Shown: positions 7,818 through 19,489 of the stretch, one piece after another
Position numbering within the stretch: position 1 is the first letter of the stretch
Layout of the letters: the number at the start of each line of letters is the position of its first letter
From: Planctomycetales bacterium
Lineage (GTDB): Bacteria; Planctomycetota; Planctomycetia; Pirellulales; Pirellulaceae
Direction of reading: 5' to 3'
Assembly: GCA_020426625.1 (NCBI GenBank)
Contig: JAGQPR010000008.1
Span: forward strand, 1-46,590
DNA: 46,590 nt
Position numbers and translations under genes: made by a program
Notes under the pieces: model-generated
What the model was told of the DNA's origin: nothing
The model's input: the letters and a program-made list of their open reading frames with translations, nothing else
Database searches by the model: none

Positions 7818-10002
7818 CCAGTATTTCTTGGTTACCACCTAGTTTCGTGGCGGCTTCTTCTGCCAAATTGAGTTGTTGTTGGGCTGACTCAAAATTATCC
7901 ATATCACGGTAGATTCGCGACAACAAACGCCGATTGGTCAGTGTGCTCGGGTGCGATTCTCCATGGACCAGCACGAGGCCTGACAGGACAGGTGTAAGTG
8001 TCTGTTCCGCCTGTTGCAGCTGGCCGGTTTCATACAGAGTTTGCGCGTAGCGTGATCCAGCAGTTAAGCTCGTCACGTGGTTTTTTCCCAAGAGGTCGGT
8101 CATATTCACGTAGACCTCTTGATGAAGTGTCAAAGCCTCATCTGATCGACCTTGAGAGATCAATAGCGTTCCCAAACCTGCCAGATAAGTTAGGCGATCT
8201 CGATCCACCTTTCCTGACGTCTGTTCACGGCATTCAATCGCTCGACGAAGCAATGATTCCGCCTCGCTCAGCATCGAATCGCTATCGCCTGCACAAGCTC
8301 GCAGGGCTGATGCCAGGTTGTTCATGGTGTGCAGCGTCCGTCGTTCGAGTTCACCGAGCAGGCGAATTTGGCCAGCAAGCGAGGTTCGAAACAATGGGAC
8401 GGCTTCCTCGGCTTGGCCTAATCTCAAGTGACACAGGCCGATATTGTTCAGTGTTTCAAAGGTATCGTAGTGCTCGCTCCCAACACTTGACTCAAATAAC
8501 TCGTGCGCAAGTTCGTATTGCGACTTGGCCTTGAGGACTGCGCCGACATTGTAATAGATTGTCCCGGCTTCGTTTCTGATAGCTGCCTCCACTGCCGGTC
8601 GGTCTGCATACAGTGTAGATAAGTCGCCTAGCGATTCGTCAATCAATTGCTCTACCGGCAGGCGTTCGCCACCATGCGAATTCGCCGCTCCGATCAAGTT
8701 CATCATGAAGTCATTCGTCAAGAACTCATTGACCGTTTCAACTTTAGTCTTCTCGTAACTCGCTAGGCGAGATTCTCGACGCGCGTGTTGTGCCTCAACT
8801 GCAAATAGAATGATGCCGATCAATGAAGCAGCCACGGTGGCAGCTGCCCCACCAACTAGAGTTGCATTTCGTTTTGCATACTTGACCGATCGAGAATACA
8901 AAGATGGCCTGCGCGCGGAGATGGGGCGATGGCTCAGGAAACAGCGAATGTCCTCAGCAAGGGCAGCTGCCGAGCTGTAGCGATGCATCGGATTGTGCGC
9001 TATCGCCTGTCCGAAAATGGCATCCAGATCACCAGCGAATTCCGCTCGCACTTTACTCAGTGGGATGGGGTCGCTGGATTCGCGACAGCGCATATATTCC
9101 GCGAATGTATGGTTTGTCGGTTGGAAGGGGCGGACTCCAGCCAATAGTTCGTATCCAATGATTCCCAATGAAAAGATGTCTGAGCGTTCATCAACCGAAT
9201 CCGTCTGACCACTCAGTTGCTCTGGACTCATGTATGCCAACGTTCCCAAAACGTCTCCCTGCGCAGTCATCAGCGAATTGCCCAGCTCACCGTCCAAGAC
9301 CCGCGCGATTCCAAAATCAACCAGTTTCGGCACCAGAGACGGCTGGCTATTACTGGAAATCGTCCTTTCGACAAGTATGTTGCCAGGCTTGAGATCGCGG
9401 TGAATGACGCCTTGTTGGTGCGCATACTGCACCGCGTCGCAGACCTTGGTCAATAGCTCGAGTTTCTGCTCTAGACCCAATTCGTCTGCGGGTAAGTCAT
9501 GCAACGGAACGCCGCTGAGCAACTCCATCGCAAACCAAGGCGTTTGTCCAAATCCAATGTCCGAGTTTCCTGCGGAAAAGATTCGGACGATTCCTGGATG
9601 CACCAGATTGCCCAATATTTCAGCTTCGAACAGAAAGCGATTGCTTTGCTCAGGTACCAAACTATTCGACGGTAACAGAATTTTGACCGCAGCCCGCCGA
9701 GATGGATGCAGCTGTTCCGCTTCGTAGACAAGTCCCATTCCGCCAGCGCCGATGCGTCGGATCAAGCGAAATTCCCCCAGTTGCTTGCCCTCCATGGCGT
9801 TTGCGGCCGGATATTCATCGACGGAAGCTATGGGGCTATTCAAATAGCCCGACTCGCAAAGGGAATTCAAAAGCTGTTCAACGTCGGCGCGTAGATCCTC
9901 ATCCCGAATTTCGTCCTGTATGAAACGCTTGCGTTCGGCTGGCGAAAGCTTGACAGCCGCTTGAAAAAGCTGCTTCGCGGTTTGCCAACGGGTTTTGTCC
10001 AC
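7765..10002 (-). CDS. Membrane serine/threonine protein kinase with TPR sensor domain
   Basis: This is a 745-residue Hanks-type kinase of planctomycete architecture. A short N-terminal helical region (1-70) precedes the kinase domain (about 76-357), which has Gly-loop GAGGMG (85-90), Lys107, HRDLKPGN (His201), DFG (229-231) and SPE (259-261). A transmembrane helix (about 380-402) follows, and then a tail with several tetratricopeptide repeats (about 480-740), probably on the far side of the membrane and used for protein binding. All catalytic residues are intact. Translation starts at GTG. The ECF sigma gene lies 56 bases upstream on the same strand, a pairing common in planctomycetes; the kinase may control that sigma factor's activity. 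Confidence 0.93.
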   Translation of the reverse strand: MDKTRWQTAKQLFQAAVKLSPAERKRFIQDEIRDEDLRADVEQLLNSLCESGYLNSPIASVDEYPAANAMEGKQLGEFRLIRRIGAGGMGLVYEAEQLHPSRRAAVKILLPSNSLVPEQSNRFLFEAEILGNLVHPGIVRIFSAGNSDIGFGQTPWFAMELLSGVPLHDLPADELGLEQKLELLTKVCDAVQYAHQQGVIHRDLKPGNILVERTISSNSQPSLVPKLVDFGIARVLDGELGNSLMTAQGDVLGTLAYMSPEQLSGQTDSVDERSDIFSLGIIGYELLAGVRPFQPTNHTFAEYMRCRESSDPIPLSKVRAEFAGDLDAIFGQAIAHNPMHRYSSAAALAEDIRCFLSHRPISARRPSLYSRSVKYAKRNATLVGGAAATVAASLIGIILFAVEAQHARRESRLASYEKTKVETVNEFLTNDFMMNLIGAANSHGGERLPVEQLIDESLGDLSTLYADRPAVEAAIRNEAGTIYYNVGAVLKAKSQYELAHELFESSVGSEHYDTFETLNNIGLCHLRLGQAEEAVPLFRTSLAGQIRLLGELERRTLHTMNNLASALRACAGDSDSMLSEAESLLRRAIECREQTSGKVDRDRLTYLAGLGTLLISQGRSDEALTLHQEVYVNMTDLLGKNHVTSLTAGSRYAQTLYETGQLQQAEQTLTPVLSGLVLVHGESHPSTLTNRRLLSRIYRDMDNFESAQQQLNLAEEAATKLGGNQEILAKIRRDLNRLEARRNAR

Positions 10003-10058
10003 AACTCTGATACTCGCTTCTAGCGGCGATGTCTCACGCGCCCCATTTTGCCTCCTAA

Positions 10059-10631
10059 CTAACTAGCACCCAATTGCGTCTTGAGCCATGCCTTGGCGTG
10101 CAGCCATTCATAATAGGCCGAACGAGTTGAGATGCCAAGCAAAACGGCGCATTGCTCCATGGTCATGCCACCAAAGAAACGCATTTCGACCAGGCGAAAC
10201 TGAGTCTGGTCCAGGCTCTCCAGCTTCTTCAGCGCATCATCCAAGGCGACTAAATCCACAGCTCGCTCATCGAAGCTCGCAACCAATTCGTCTAGCTGAA
10301 GTGCGACTTGCTGGCCCTTCCGCTTGGCAGCTTTCTTAGCTCGAGCATGGTTGACCAAGATTCGCCGCATCACGATAGACGCAGTGGCCATGAAGTGTTC
10401 AATATTCTGGTATTCCCCGCCGGCTCCATCTGGTCCTACAAGCCGTAGATAGGCTTCATGAATCAAGGCCGTTGGGCCAAGGGTATGTCCGACCCGCTCG
10501 CTGCGCATCTGCCTCTCTGCTAGGCGACGCAATTCTCCATAGACGATCGGAAAGAGTGCTTCGGCGGCGGATTGTTCGCCCCGCGCCAGCGTTGCTAATA
10601 TTGCACTCACACTCTCCGACGGTGCGTTCAA
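10059..10631 (-). CDS. ECF-type RNA polymerase sigma factor
   Basis: This 190-residue sigma-70 family protein belongs to the planctomycete group that sits beside protein kinases (TIGR02999-like). Region 2 is recognisable in ELRRLAERQMRSER...LGPTALIHEAYLRLVG and the -10-binding helix around HFMATASIVMRRILVNHARAK. Region 4 ends with a helix-turn-helix EQCAVLLGISTRSAYYEWLHAKAWL. The start is TTG at 10631, supported by GAGG 7 bases upstream. No anti-sigma gene is adjacent; the kinase downstream probably takes the regulatory role, as in other ECF/kinase pairs (inference). Confidence 0.92.
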   Translation of the reverse strand: MNAPSESVSAILATLARGEQSAAEALFPIVYGELRRLAERQMRSERVGHTLGPTALIHEAYLRLVGPDGAGGEYQNIEHFMATASIVMRRILVNHARAKKAAKRKGQQVALQLDELVASFDERAVDLVALDDALKKLESLDQTQFRLVEMRFFGGMTMEQCAVLLGISTRSAYYEWLHAKAWLKTQLGAS

Positions 10632-10724
10632 GACTTTGCCTCAAGCTAGTGCTCGGTCAACAGGTCTGCCGTCAATGTTAACAGAGCTTGAACCGTAGTT
10701 GCGTTGCCGTAGGTGCATTGTAGG

Positions 10725-10754
10725 GCATCTAATGGCAAATTGCATCTAATGCAA
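10725..10754. promoter_or_regulatory. Direct repeat and palindrome upstream of the ECF sigma gene
   Basis: GCATCTAATG occurs at 10725-10734 and again at 10742-10751 (period 17). The second copy lies inside the palindrome TTGCAT-CTA-ATGCAA (10740-10754). The site is about 95-125 bases upstream of the sigma start codon, in the gap after the ceramidase-like gene. It is a plausible operator or promoter element; function is inference. Confidence 0.35.
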
Positions 10755-10804
10755 CGCTCATTGACCCGCGCGACTGAGTTGCAGCGGGACGCCCCGCGTG
10801 CTGA

Positions 10805-12208
10805 TCAATCGCGTTTCGGCAACGCTCCTGTTCGCTCCGTGTAATCGCTGGGAAGCAGGCGACGGTCAGATGCTGCCAACAGATCTCGCATGGCTTCGGT
10901 CAGCACTCCTTCGATTCTGGGGGAAACATTCGTTGCGCGATCGCTTGTTTCATATCCTCCTTGATCGTAAGCAACTCGGGTACCAATGTATTGTGTGCCA
11001 TACTCGCCATAAGCAGCAAGCATGACGTTGGAATCGGGAGCCATGTGTTGTGCAGCCAACTGGTACTCGACAAACAATTCGCCAGGCATGAACAGGATTT
11101 GGTTCGCGCCGATTCGCAAACGAGAGACCTGTAGCTGAATTCCTGCGTTGGTGCGTTGAAGGAAGGCGAGCTTTTCCGCGGCATGCCCTCGTAATGCGTA
11201 AGGCGTCGAATCGTCAGCCACTGCAGCGGTCAATTCAGCTTCATTCAAGTGCTCGGCCAGCGGTGCGACCAATTCTCGGAACGACCAGTCGACTGACTCC
11301 AGCTGGCTAGTCTGTCGATTGTCAAACGCCAGCTTCATGGCCGCTGCAACACGCTCAGCCAAGACTTGTCTGTTTTCGTGCGATCCATCGTTGTACTTGC
11401 CAGCGCCGATATTGCCGCCCGCACCATTCAAGTGCAAGTGGAACACGCCGCTGGACGACTGTCGCGAGTTGCGGGCCATGCCTGGAAAATCAGGGTTCGC
11501 TCCGCCGGTTCGATAATAGCTCTGCGGATGTGTCGCATAAAAGGTAATTGCGGCAATCGGCCCCCGTGTCCCTTCAAAAGCCAGCAACTTGAGTTGTGGG
11601 TCGATAACACCGACTGGCAGATCACGAATCGCCGGATCCTTGCAGGCAGTGTAACGCGTCGTATGCACCTTGCCATCTGGACCAAGCAGCCGCCGATTGG
11701 ATGCAACATTTTCTACTGTCGCCACGCCAGTACTAATACTGGTTACTGTCTGAGCTTCCTTTGCAGCCTGTGCCGCAGCCAATCCCGCGCGGGAGACCAC
11801 GTCTTTAATAAAGGGAACGTCGTAATGCGCGGCGGCTTGGCCGTATTCGCCCAGAATCTTCGCTGCCGTCAAATCACACCTCGGAGCATCGTGCTGATGG
11901 AGTGTGTGAACCACAACTCGGTTGACGGACGTGTTGACCGCCTGAGCAAGTGTGTTACGAAATAGATCAGCAGAATCGTTGGCGATTCCTAACCAGTCAA
12001 CACAACATATAACAATGGGTTGCTGTTCCCCCGTCAGGACGACTCCACGGCAACTGAGCGGCAGCGTCGCTTCTCTCATCGGGTCGTAGGCCAGTGGGCT
12101 GCCGATGGCCGGAGTCGCGTCTACCTCGAATACACCCAATCGCAAGTCGGCGTAAAGCCAGTTGGGAAGGATCGACGACATGGCGACAAAGAGGAACAGA
12201 CGATACAT
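10805..12208 (-). CDS. Exported neutral/alkaline ceramidase-like protein
   Basis: This 467-residue protein resembles the N-terminal catalytic domain of neutral/alkaline non-lysosomal ceramidases, a family common in planctomycetes. A signal peptide (MYRLFLFVAMSSILPNWLYA) precedes the mature start. HTLHQHDAP (101-109) matches the metal-binding THTHSGP-type motif, and ATHPQSYY supplies a second histidine. The GDVSPN motif holding the nucleophilic Ser in true ceramidases is replaced by GAGGNIGAGKYND, so ceramide hydrolysis is doubtful and another amidase or hydrolase role is possible. ATG 12208 is chosen for its GGAGG ribosome site and the signal peptide; the frame extends 36 codons further upstream without support. 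Confidence 0.8.
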   Translation of the reverse strand: MYRLFLFVAMSSILPNWLYADLRLGVFEVDATPAIGSPLAYDPMREATLPLSCRGVVLTGEQQPIVICCVDWLGIANDSADLFRNTLAQAVNTSVNRVVVHTLHQHDAPRCDLTAAKILGEYGQAAAHYDVPFIKDVVSRAGLAAAQAAKEAQTVTSISTGVATVENVASNRRLLGPDGKVHTTRYTACKDPAIRDLPVGVIDPQLKLLAFEGTRGPIAAITFYATHPQSYYRTGGANPDFPGMARNSRQSSSGVFHLHLNGAGGNIGAGKYNDGSHENRQVLAERVAAAMKLAFDNRQTSQLESVDWSFRELVAPLAEHLNEAELTAAVADDSTPYALRGHAAEKLAFLQRTNAGIQLQVSRLRIGANQILFMPGELFVEYQLAAQHMAPDSNVMLAAYGEYGTQYIGTRVAYDQGGYETSDRATNVSPRIEGVLTEAMRDLLAASDRRLLPSDYTERTGALPKRD

Positions 12209-12445
12209 TGCGAGACCTCCGCGTGTGTAGGATGGAGAAATTAGCTTACGTGGGAATCCCATTCTACCGCTTTTCAGACACTTCTCGCTGATCGCAATAC
12301 AGCTATTAATATCCAAGTTGTTTTTCCCCAGGTCCTAAGTTTACCCAGCGTTGGCGTTCGCCGAGAATTGTCGCTTTTCAAGCGTTTCTGGTGATCGATG
12401 AACAAGTTGCCCTCTGGACTTGACGGCAACTCGTTAACGTTTCTA

Positions 12446-13321
12446 TCAGCCACGCGAACGATGGAGGCGGTGGCGAAATGCTTTGATCAACCGGCTTTGA
12501 AACCGATACGGGTTCCAAGCGGCAACTACTGTACGAGTCGGCTTGCGACCAGCGAGCGAGCGATAAACTCTACGGTCACTCTGATCGATCCGGCGGGCCA
12601 TTTCCGGGATCATCGAAATGCCATGAGACAAGGAGACCAACTCCTGCACCATCGCCAACTGACTGGTTCGCTCTACGGTCACGGGCTGTATCGAACGTTG
12701 GCGGCAGAACGCATCGATATTGCCCGAAAGGCAATGCGCTTCATTGAGCAGCACAAAGGGATAACGCTCGATGTCCGCCAAACTAATTCTCTTTTTCTGA
12801 GCCAATGGGTGCATTTGCGGCAAGACAAGGAAGAGCTCTTCTTCAAATAGCTCTTCAACCTCCAAATACTTGGCTGGTATTGGCAACGCGAGGATTGCCA
12901 AGTCAATTTCACCTTGAGCGCAGGCCTGCAACAGATTGTCGGTGGTGTTCTCTTGAACGACGATCGTGGCCTTGGGGAACTCTGCGGAGAAGTGACGCAA
13001 GACCTCCGGTAGAAAGTATGGCGCGATCGTGGGTATTGCTCCGATGCGAATGCGACCGCTACGACCGTCATCGGTAATCTCAGCTTTCGCGTCTTCCAGA
13101 ATGGAAAGTACCTGTTGCGCACGAGCTTGCAACAAGATTCCTGCATCGGTCAACGACACCGATCGTGTCCTGCGTTCAAACACAGGCTGACCAAGCTCTT
13201 CCTCCAATTTGAGAATGGAGCGACTGAGCGCTGACTGAGATACCAACAAATCTTCGGCTGCCCTGGTGAAATTCCCTCGTTCAGCCACCTGGAGAAAGTA
13301 ACGCAATTGATCAAATTCCAT
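12446..13321 (-). CDS. oxyR: LysR-type redox regulator OxyR
   Basis: This 291-residue regulator has an N-terminal LysR helix-turn-helix ([36 protein letters not shown]) and a C-terminal periplasmic-binding-protein-like effector domain (about 90-290). Cys197 in EAHCLSG and Cys206 in AFCRQ are separated by eight residues, exactly as in E. coli OxyR (Cys199/Cys208, GHCLRDQ...), so a peroxide-driven disulfide switch is likely. The gene is divergent from katG, the classical OxyR target. The start at MEFDQL has AAGGA seven bases upstream; the longer frame is not supported. Confidence 0.9.
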   Translation of the reverse strand: MEFDQLRYFLQVAERGNFTRAAEDLLVSQSALSRSILKLEEELGQPVFERRTRSVSLTDAGILLQARAQQVLSILEDAKAEITDDGRSGRIRIGAIPTIAPYFLPEVLRHFSAEFPKATIVVQENTTDNLLQACAQGEIDLAILALPIPAKYLEVEELFEEELFLVLPQMHPLAQKKRISLADIERYPFVLLNEAHCLSGNIDAFCRQRSIQPVTVERTSQLAMVQELVSLSHGISMIPEMARRIDQSDRRVYRSLAGRKPTRTVVAAWNPYRFQSRLIKAFRHRLHRSRG

Positions 13322-15956
<2,635 letters not shown>

Positions 15957-16443
15957 AAAAAGCGGGACCGGAACACCTTTGACTATAGGAATGAGTTACT
16001 CAACCGCCAGCTGCAGCGTCAGGCTAGTCGGGAGCAACACAATGGCTACGCTCAGATGACTTGTCGATTTGAGTCTTCGGTCGATATGATCGAGTCAAGT
16101 TGCTACAGCGGCGCCTTCAGCCCTCACCAACGCCTCTTCCGTTTTGCAGCTTGCGAGGGATAGGTGGGATAGACGAAGAACAGCTCTTCGTAAGCCGGAA
16201 GGCGCTCAATCGGGGTGTGGTTGGGCGTCCTTCTCAATCCGATCATTGTCTGCTCATGCCTTCAAAGACCTTCTTTTTGGCCGCCCCTATGATTATCCTT
16301 TGAGGCGGAAACTACGGGCGGTAATCTGGTTCACTTGTGCTTGCTGCAGGAAGCGTTCGAGGACCGCCTAGTGCAAAGATCACGCTGGAAGCACAAGTGG
16401 CGGATGGAGCCATCTGGAATTCAACTACTAATACTATGACCCA
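15957..16443. other. Intergenic region katG-araC
   Basis: About 490 bases without a supportable gene; the short frames here are arginine-rich and lack ribosome sites. AAAAAAGCGGGACCGGAACACCTTTG directly follows the katG stop (15955 onward). The right part holds the long inverted repeat described separately and probably the araC promoter. Confidence 0.45.
16332..16399. repeat. Perfect 11-bp inverted repeat upstream of araC
   Basis: CACTTGTGCTT (16332-16342) is repeated inverted as AAGCACAAGTG (16389-16399), with 46 bases between the arms. The right arm ends 44 bases before the araC start codon. It could be a two-site operator bound by the AraC-type dimer through looping, or a leader hairpin in the mRNA. 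Confidence 0.45.
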
Positions 16444-17367
16444 ATGAAGCCAGCCTCCAACGAAGTTTATCAACAACGAATAAACGCGGTTATTGACCAC
16501 ATCAATAAGCACCTGGATCAACCTCATTCGCTCGAAGATTTGGCGACAATCAGCCAATTCTCAAAGTTTCACTTTCATCGCGTATTCAAGAACTTCGTTG
16601 GCGAGACGGTTCTCACTTTTGTGAAGCGACTCCGACTTGAACGCGCTATCAGTCTGATGCGACGCGGCGATGGACGGACCCTGACACATATTGGGTTAGA
16701 TTGCGGGTTCGATTCGTCTTCGGACTTTAGTCGTTCATTCCGACAGTGGTTCGGGTTCAGCCCTCGCGAGTTTTCGGAAGAACGATTGCGTGAAAATAGC
16801 AAGATCTGTCAAGAACTCGCCGCGAATATTTACTATCCTCTTCGAAATCAGGACACGAGTAGCAACCCAGACGAATTCGACGTTCAACTGGACCAACACT
16901 CGGCTAGCAATCTGGCGTACGTAAGGGTATTCGGCGCGTTCAGCCCGGAACGAGTGCTGAATGGACTGAATCAACTACTTGATTGGGGAAGGAGCAAGGG
17001 CGTTTATTCGAGCTCGCGTTTACTTAGCATGTCATACGACGATATGGACACGACTCCCGTCGACAAGTACCGACTCGATTGGTGCCTCAGAATTGCCGAT
17101 GATGTCGCTGGAGAAGGCGCAGTCGCAACTCGTCGTTTCGACGGTGGATTGTATGCTTCAGTCCTGTGCGAAGGTGACATCAAGCTGCTCGACCGGGCGT
17201 GGCAGTGGCTATATCGTAACTGGCTTCCAGACAGCGGCTACGAACCCGATGATCGACCTGCAATGGAATGGTATATCACAGATCCAACAGAAAGTGGCTG
17301 GGAGAATTTCAGTATGCGTTGCTGCATTCCGATCCGGTCGCTTCAATTAGTGAGACAACGAATATGA
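16444..17367 (+). CDS. AraC-family regulator with GyrI-like ligand domain
   Basis: This 307-residue transcription regulator has an N-terminal AraC DNA-binding domain (residues about 8-110) with two helix-turn-helix units: LEDLATISQFSKFHFHRVF and THIGLDCGFDSSSDFSRSFRQWFGFSPREF. The C-terminal half (about 140-300) is a GyrI-like effector-binding domain, recognisable from the repeated strand-helix pattern and the ending MEWYITDP...FSMRCCIPIR. Such proteins usually sense small hydrophobic or cationic compounds and activate efflux or stress genes. The stop codon overlaps the start of the lipoprotein gene (ATGA), so the two are translated together. ATG 16444 has no strong ribosome site. Confidence 0.9.
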   Translation: MKPASNEVYQQRINAVIDHINKHLDQPHSLEDLATISQFSKFHFHRVFKNFVGETVLTFVKRLRLERAISLMRRGDGRTLTHIGLDCGFDSSSDFSRSFRQWFGFSPREFSEERLRENSKICQELAANIYYPLRNQDTSSNPDEFDVQLDQHSASNLAYVRVFGAFSPERVLNGLNQLLDWGRSKGVYSSSRLLSMSYDDMDTTPVDKYRLDWCLRIADDVAGEGAVATRRFDGGLYASVLCEGDIKLLDRAWQWLYRNWLPDSGYEPDDRPAMEWYITDPTESGWENFSMRCCIPIRSLQLVRQRI

Positions 17368-17882
17368 GAGTAACCTCTTGTGTCATTTTGGGCATTTTGT
17401 TGGCCGGATGTTCAGAGGACAAAACAATGAGTCCGTCGAAATTTGGTTCCACTACGACTCGAGCGAATTCCACTGAGGAATCGAACCTCGCGTTGAACGT
17501 CCAGGAAACGCCGCCGATTTCCACTAGTAACACAGAAGGGAAAGGTAGTATTGTGAGACAAGTTCAGGGCCGTTGGGTCATCATTGAAGCTAGTATTTCC
17601 GGCCAACCCATGGACGCTATGAAAGGCAGCGTGGCTGAAATCACAGGCAACGAGATTGTCCTTGAAGTCGGTGGACAGCACACTATTTCGACATTGGAAT
17701 TCCGCGAGGGAACTACACCACTTCGATTTGATGCAGTGAGCGCGGGCGGGCAAGTAGCAAAAGCAATCCTTGCCCTGAAAGGCAATGAACTCACGGTGAA
17801 TACGTCGCTCACTGGCGATTCTTACCCAGCGTCATTTGAATCCGGAGCGGGACTCATGCTCGTGAAGTACCGACGCGAATAA
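17364..17882 (+). CDS. Lipoprotein, TIGR03067-like
   Basis: This 172-residue protein has a type II signal peptide with lipobox LLAGC (Cys16), so it should be anchored in a membrane. After a Ser/Thr-rich linker (20-60) the domain begins VQGRWVIIEASISGQPMDAMKG and ends GLMLVKYRRE, with alternating beta strands, resembling the planctomycete TIGR03067 domain (LQGTW...VxGKP...LxLKR). The function of that domain is unknown. The ATG overlaps the araC stop (ATGA), so expression is tied to the regulator; it may be a target or an accessory sensor of the same stress. Confidence 0.75.
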   Translation: MRVTSCVILGILLAGCSEDKTMSPSKFGSTTTRANSTEESNLALNVQETPPISTSNTEGKGSIVRQVQGRWVIIEASISGQPMDAMKGSVAEITGNEIVLEVGGQHTISTLEFREGTTPLRFDAVSAGGQVAKAILALKGNELTVNTSLTGDSYPASFESGAGLMLVKYRRE

Positions 17883-18481
17883 GTCGCGTTCTGATTGGCA
17901 TTGATAGCTCAACAACCAAGGTGGTCTGGCGACAATTCCATGGGGTGGTGCCTGAAACGACTAGGACGTCGACAATTCTGCGCTTTGGCGAGTTGATTGC
18001 CGTGCATGCGATACCAGCCAGAGTAGCCCGCGTTAGCTGCTGATGTGAATCAGACCAACGCAGTTTCTGCTGCGAGCGGAAAGTAAGCGGGGCCATCGGT
18101 CTCGGAAGTTAGCCCAGGCATTGAATTGCGCTCTCAGGATTTTTTTCGGACACGATTGGGAGACTCGTGCAGTCAAGGCTGCGAATATTCCCATTTCATT
18201 GACATGAGTGCCTGCAAGGAAGCAGTCCTGACACCTTTGCCTCGCGCATAGGCTGAGTTCAAGTCGCCCCCGTCAGCTGGATCGGACGCCCTGATGTAGA
18301 GAATTGTCCAGCTGTTTCCAGTCCGAGTTTTGAGTTATTTTGCAGCTTGTCGATGCAACCCCTGTTCGATGCAACCCGAGGTTCGGTGGAACCAGGTCGA
18401 GTCGATGAAGACTTTCACGAATCTCGCTTTGGGATGCGTTTCATAAAAACCGTTCGCTACCACAGTATCCCAAATATTGTG
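17883..18481. other. Long intergenic region with a short tandem repeat
   Basis: About 600 bases between convergent genes with no credible frame. TCGATGCAACCC occurs twice at 18350-18361 and 18366-18377 (period 16). TCCTGACACCTTTG at 18226-18239 shares ACACCTTTG with the sequence after katG and resembles motifs I associate with IS200/RAYT-type repeats, but no hairpin pair or transposase is present. A decayed element is possible. Confidence 0.35.
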
Positions 18482-19489
18482 TCAGCGAAGTTGAACAACC
18501 GCTTCAATGATTTTTGTATCTTTTGTGTCAACGCGCGCCTGCAACCATTCCTTGGCACTAACGTCCACTTCGCCTTTGAAGTGCTTGATTCGATATTGAG
18601 CGAGTTCACCCAGTTCCGGATATTTCAACAGGATCTTGCCTTCCTGATTGGACGGCTCAACTCGCATCACCGAGCCACGGACATCGGGTCCAATGTAATG
18701 CAACTCAGCTCCAACAATTGGGGCGTCAGATTCATCAACGATGGTTAGTTCGATAGGTGGTGCAGGAACAAGCTCGACCCGATGACGTACGGTTCGTGAA
18801 GGATCCGGCTTCTCTGGCAATCGGAATTCAACTGGAAAGTAGCCTTCGCGAGTTGCCATGAAGCGAGATTCATTCATCTCCGGAACGATCGTAGTGAAGA
18901 AGTCCAAGCCAATGCGTCCCGGATCCTCTCCACCCGGGTCAGCGACGTAATCCTGCAGCGCCGCCAATGTCCAATCTCTCACGCGATTATCTTTGAATAG
19001 CAACTGGGCAAAGTGCTTCCGATCTCCGGTTTCGGCATCAACGATTTCAACGTCGATTGGACACTCCTGCCGAAGTGTGATCGTGATTTCGACACTCTCC
19101 GTCCCAGCGTTCAATTCAATGAGGGGATTTTGCAAGTTCGATTTGGCAAGGCTGGCACCGCGCCCAATCAGTCGATTCGGAGCCCGCCACTTCGCGTCGT
19201 TCTGTTGAAAGACTTCGATCCAGTAGCTCGACTCTTCCGGTAACCGATCGAAGAAACCTTTCAGTTGAGCGACCCCGTTCTCATCAGCAATCGCAGTTTC
19301 CATTCTGAACGTCGCGGCCTTTCCTCGCAAAACATTTGGCCCGTCGTAAACTCGTAGCTTGACGCCAGGCACGGGTTTTTCTTCCTGATCCAGGAACCTG
19401 ACGACCAACGATTTCTGAACTTGCGTCGACATCACGGACGTTGCATACAGAGCGACCAACATGAGCGCAAATACTGCCATACGATTCAT
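18482..19489 (-). CDS. Secreted protein with carboxypeptidase-regulatory/Ig-like repeats
   Basis: The 335-residue product has an N-terminal signal peptide (MNRMAVFALMLVALYATSVMS) and then beta-rich repeats of the CarboxypepD_reg/transthyretin-like type: VVRFLDQEEKPVPGVKLRVYD, CPIDVEIVDAETGDRKH and IELTIVDESDAPIVGAELHY each open a new domain with the V-D-x-x-G/A-x-P-V-x-G pattern. There is no catalytic motif or membrane anchor, so a structural or binding role outside the cytoplasm is likely. It stands alone on the minus strand. A precise function cannot be given. Confidence 0.7.
   Translation of the reverse strand: MNRMAVFALMLVALYATSVMSTQVQKSLVVRFLDQEEKPVPGVKLRVYDGPNVLRGKAATFRMETAIADENGVAQLKGFFDRLPEESSYWIEVFQQNDAKWRAPNRLIGRGASLAKSNLQNPLIELNAGTESVEITITLRQECPIDVEIVDAETGDRKHFAQLLFKDNRVRDWTLAALQDYVADPGGEDPGRIGLDFFTTIVPEMNESRFMATREGYFPVEFRLPEKPDPSRTVRHRVELVPAPPIELTIVDESDAPIVGAELHYIGPDVRGSVMRVEPSNQEGKILLKYPELGELAQYRIKHFKGEVDVSAKEWLQARVDTKDTKIIEAVVQLR

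Noticed and set aside
18347..18748. Plus-strand frame of 133 codons overlapping the 3' end of the secreted Ig-like protein gene
   Set aside because: Most of it is antisense to a well-supported gene and no domain or ribosome site was seen.
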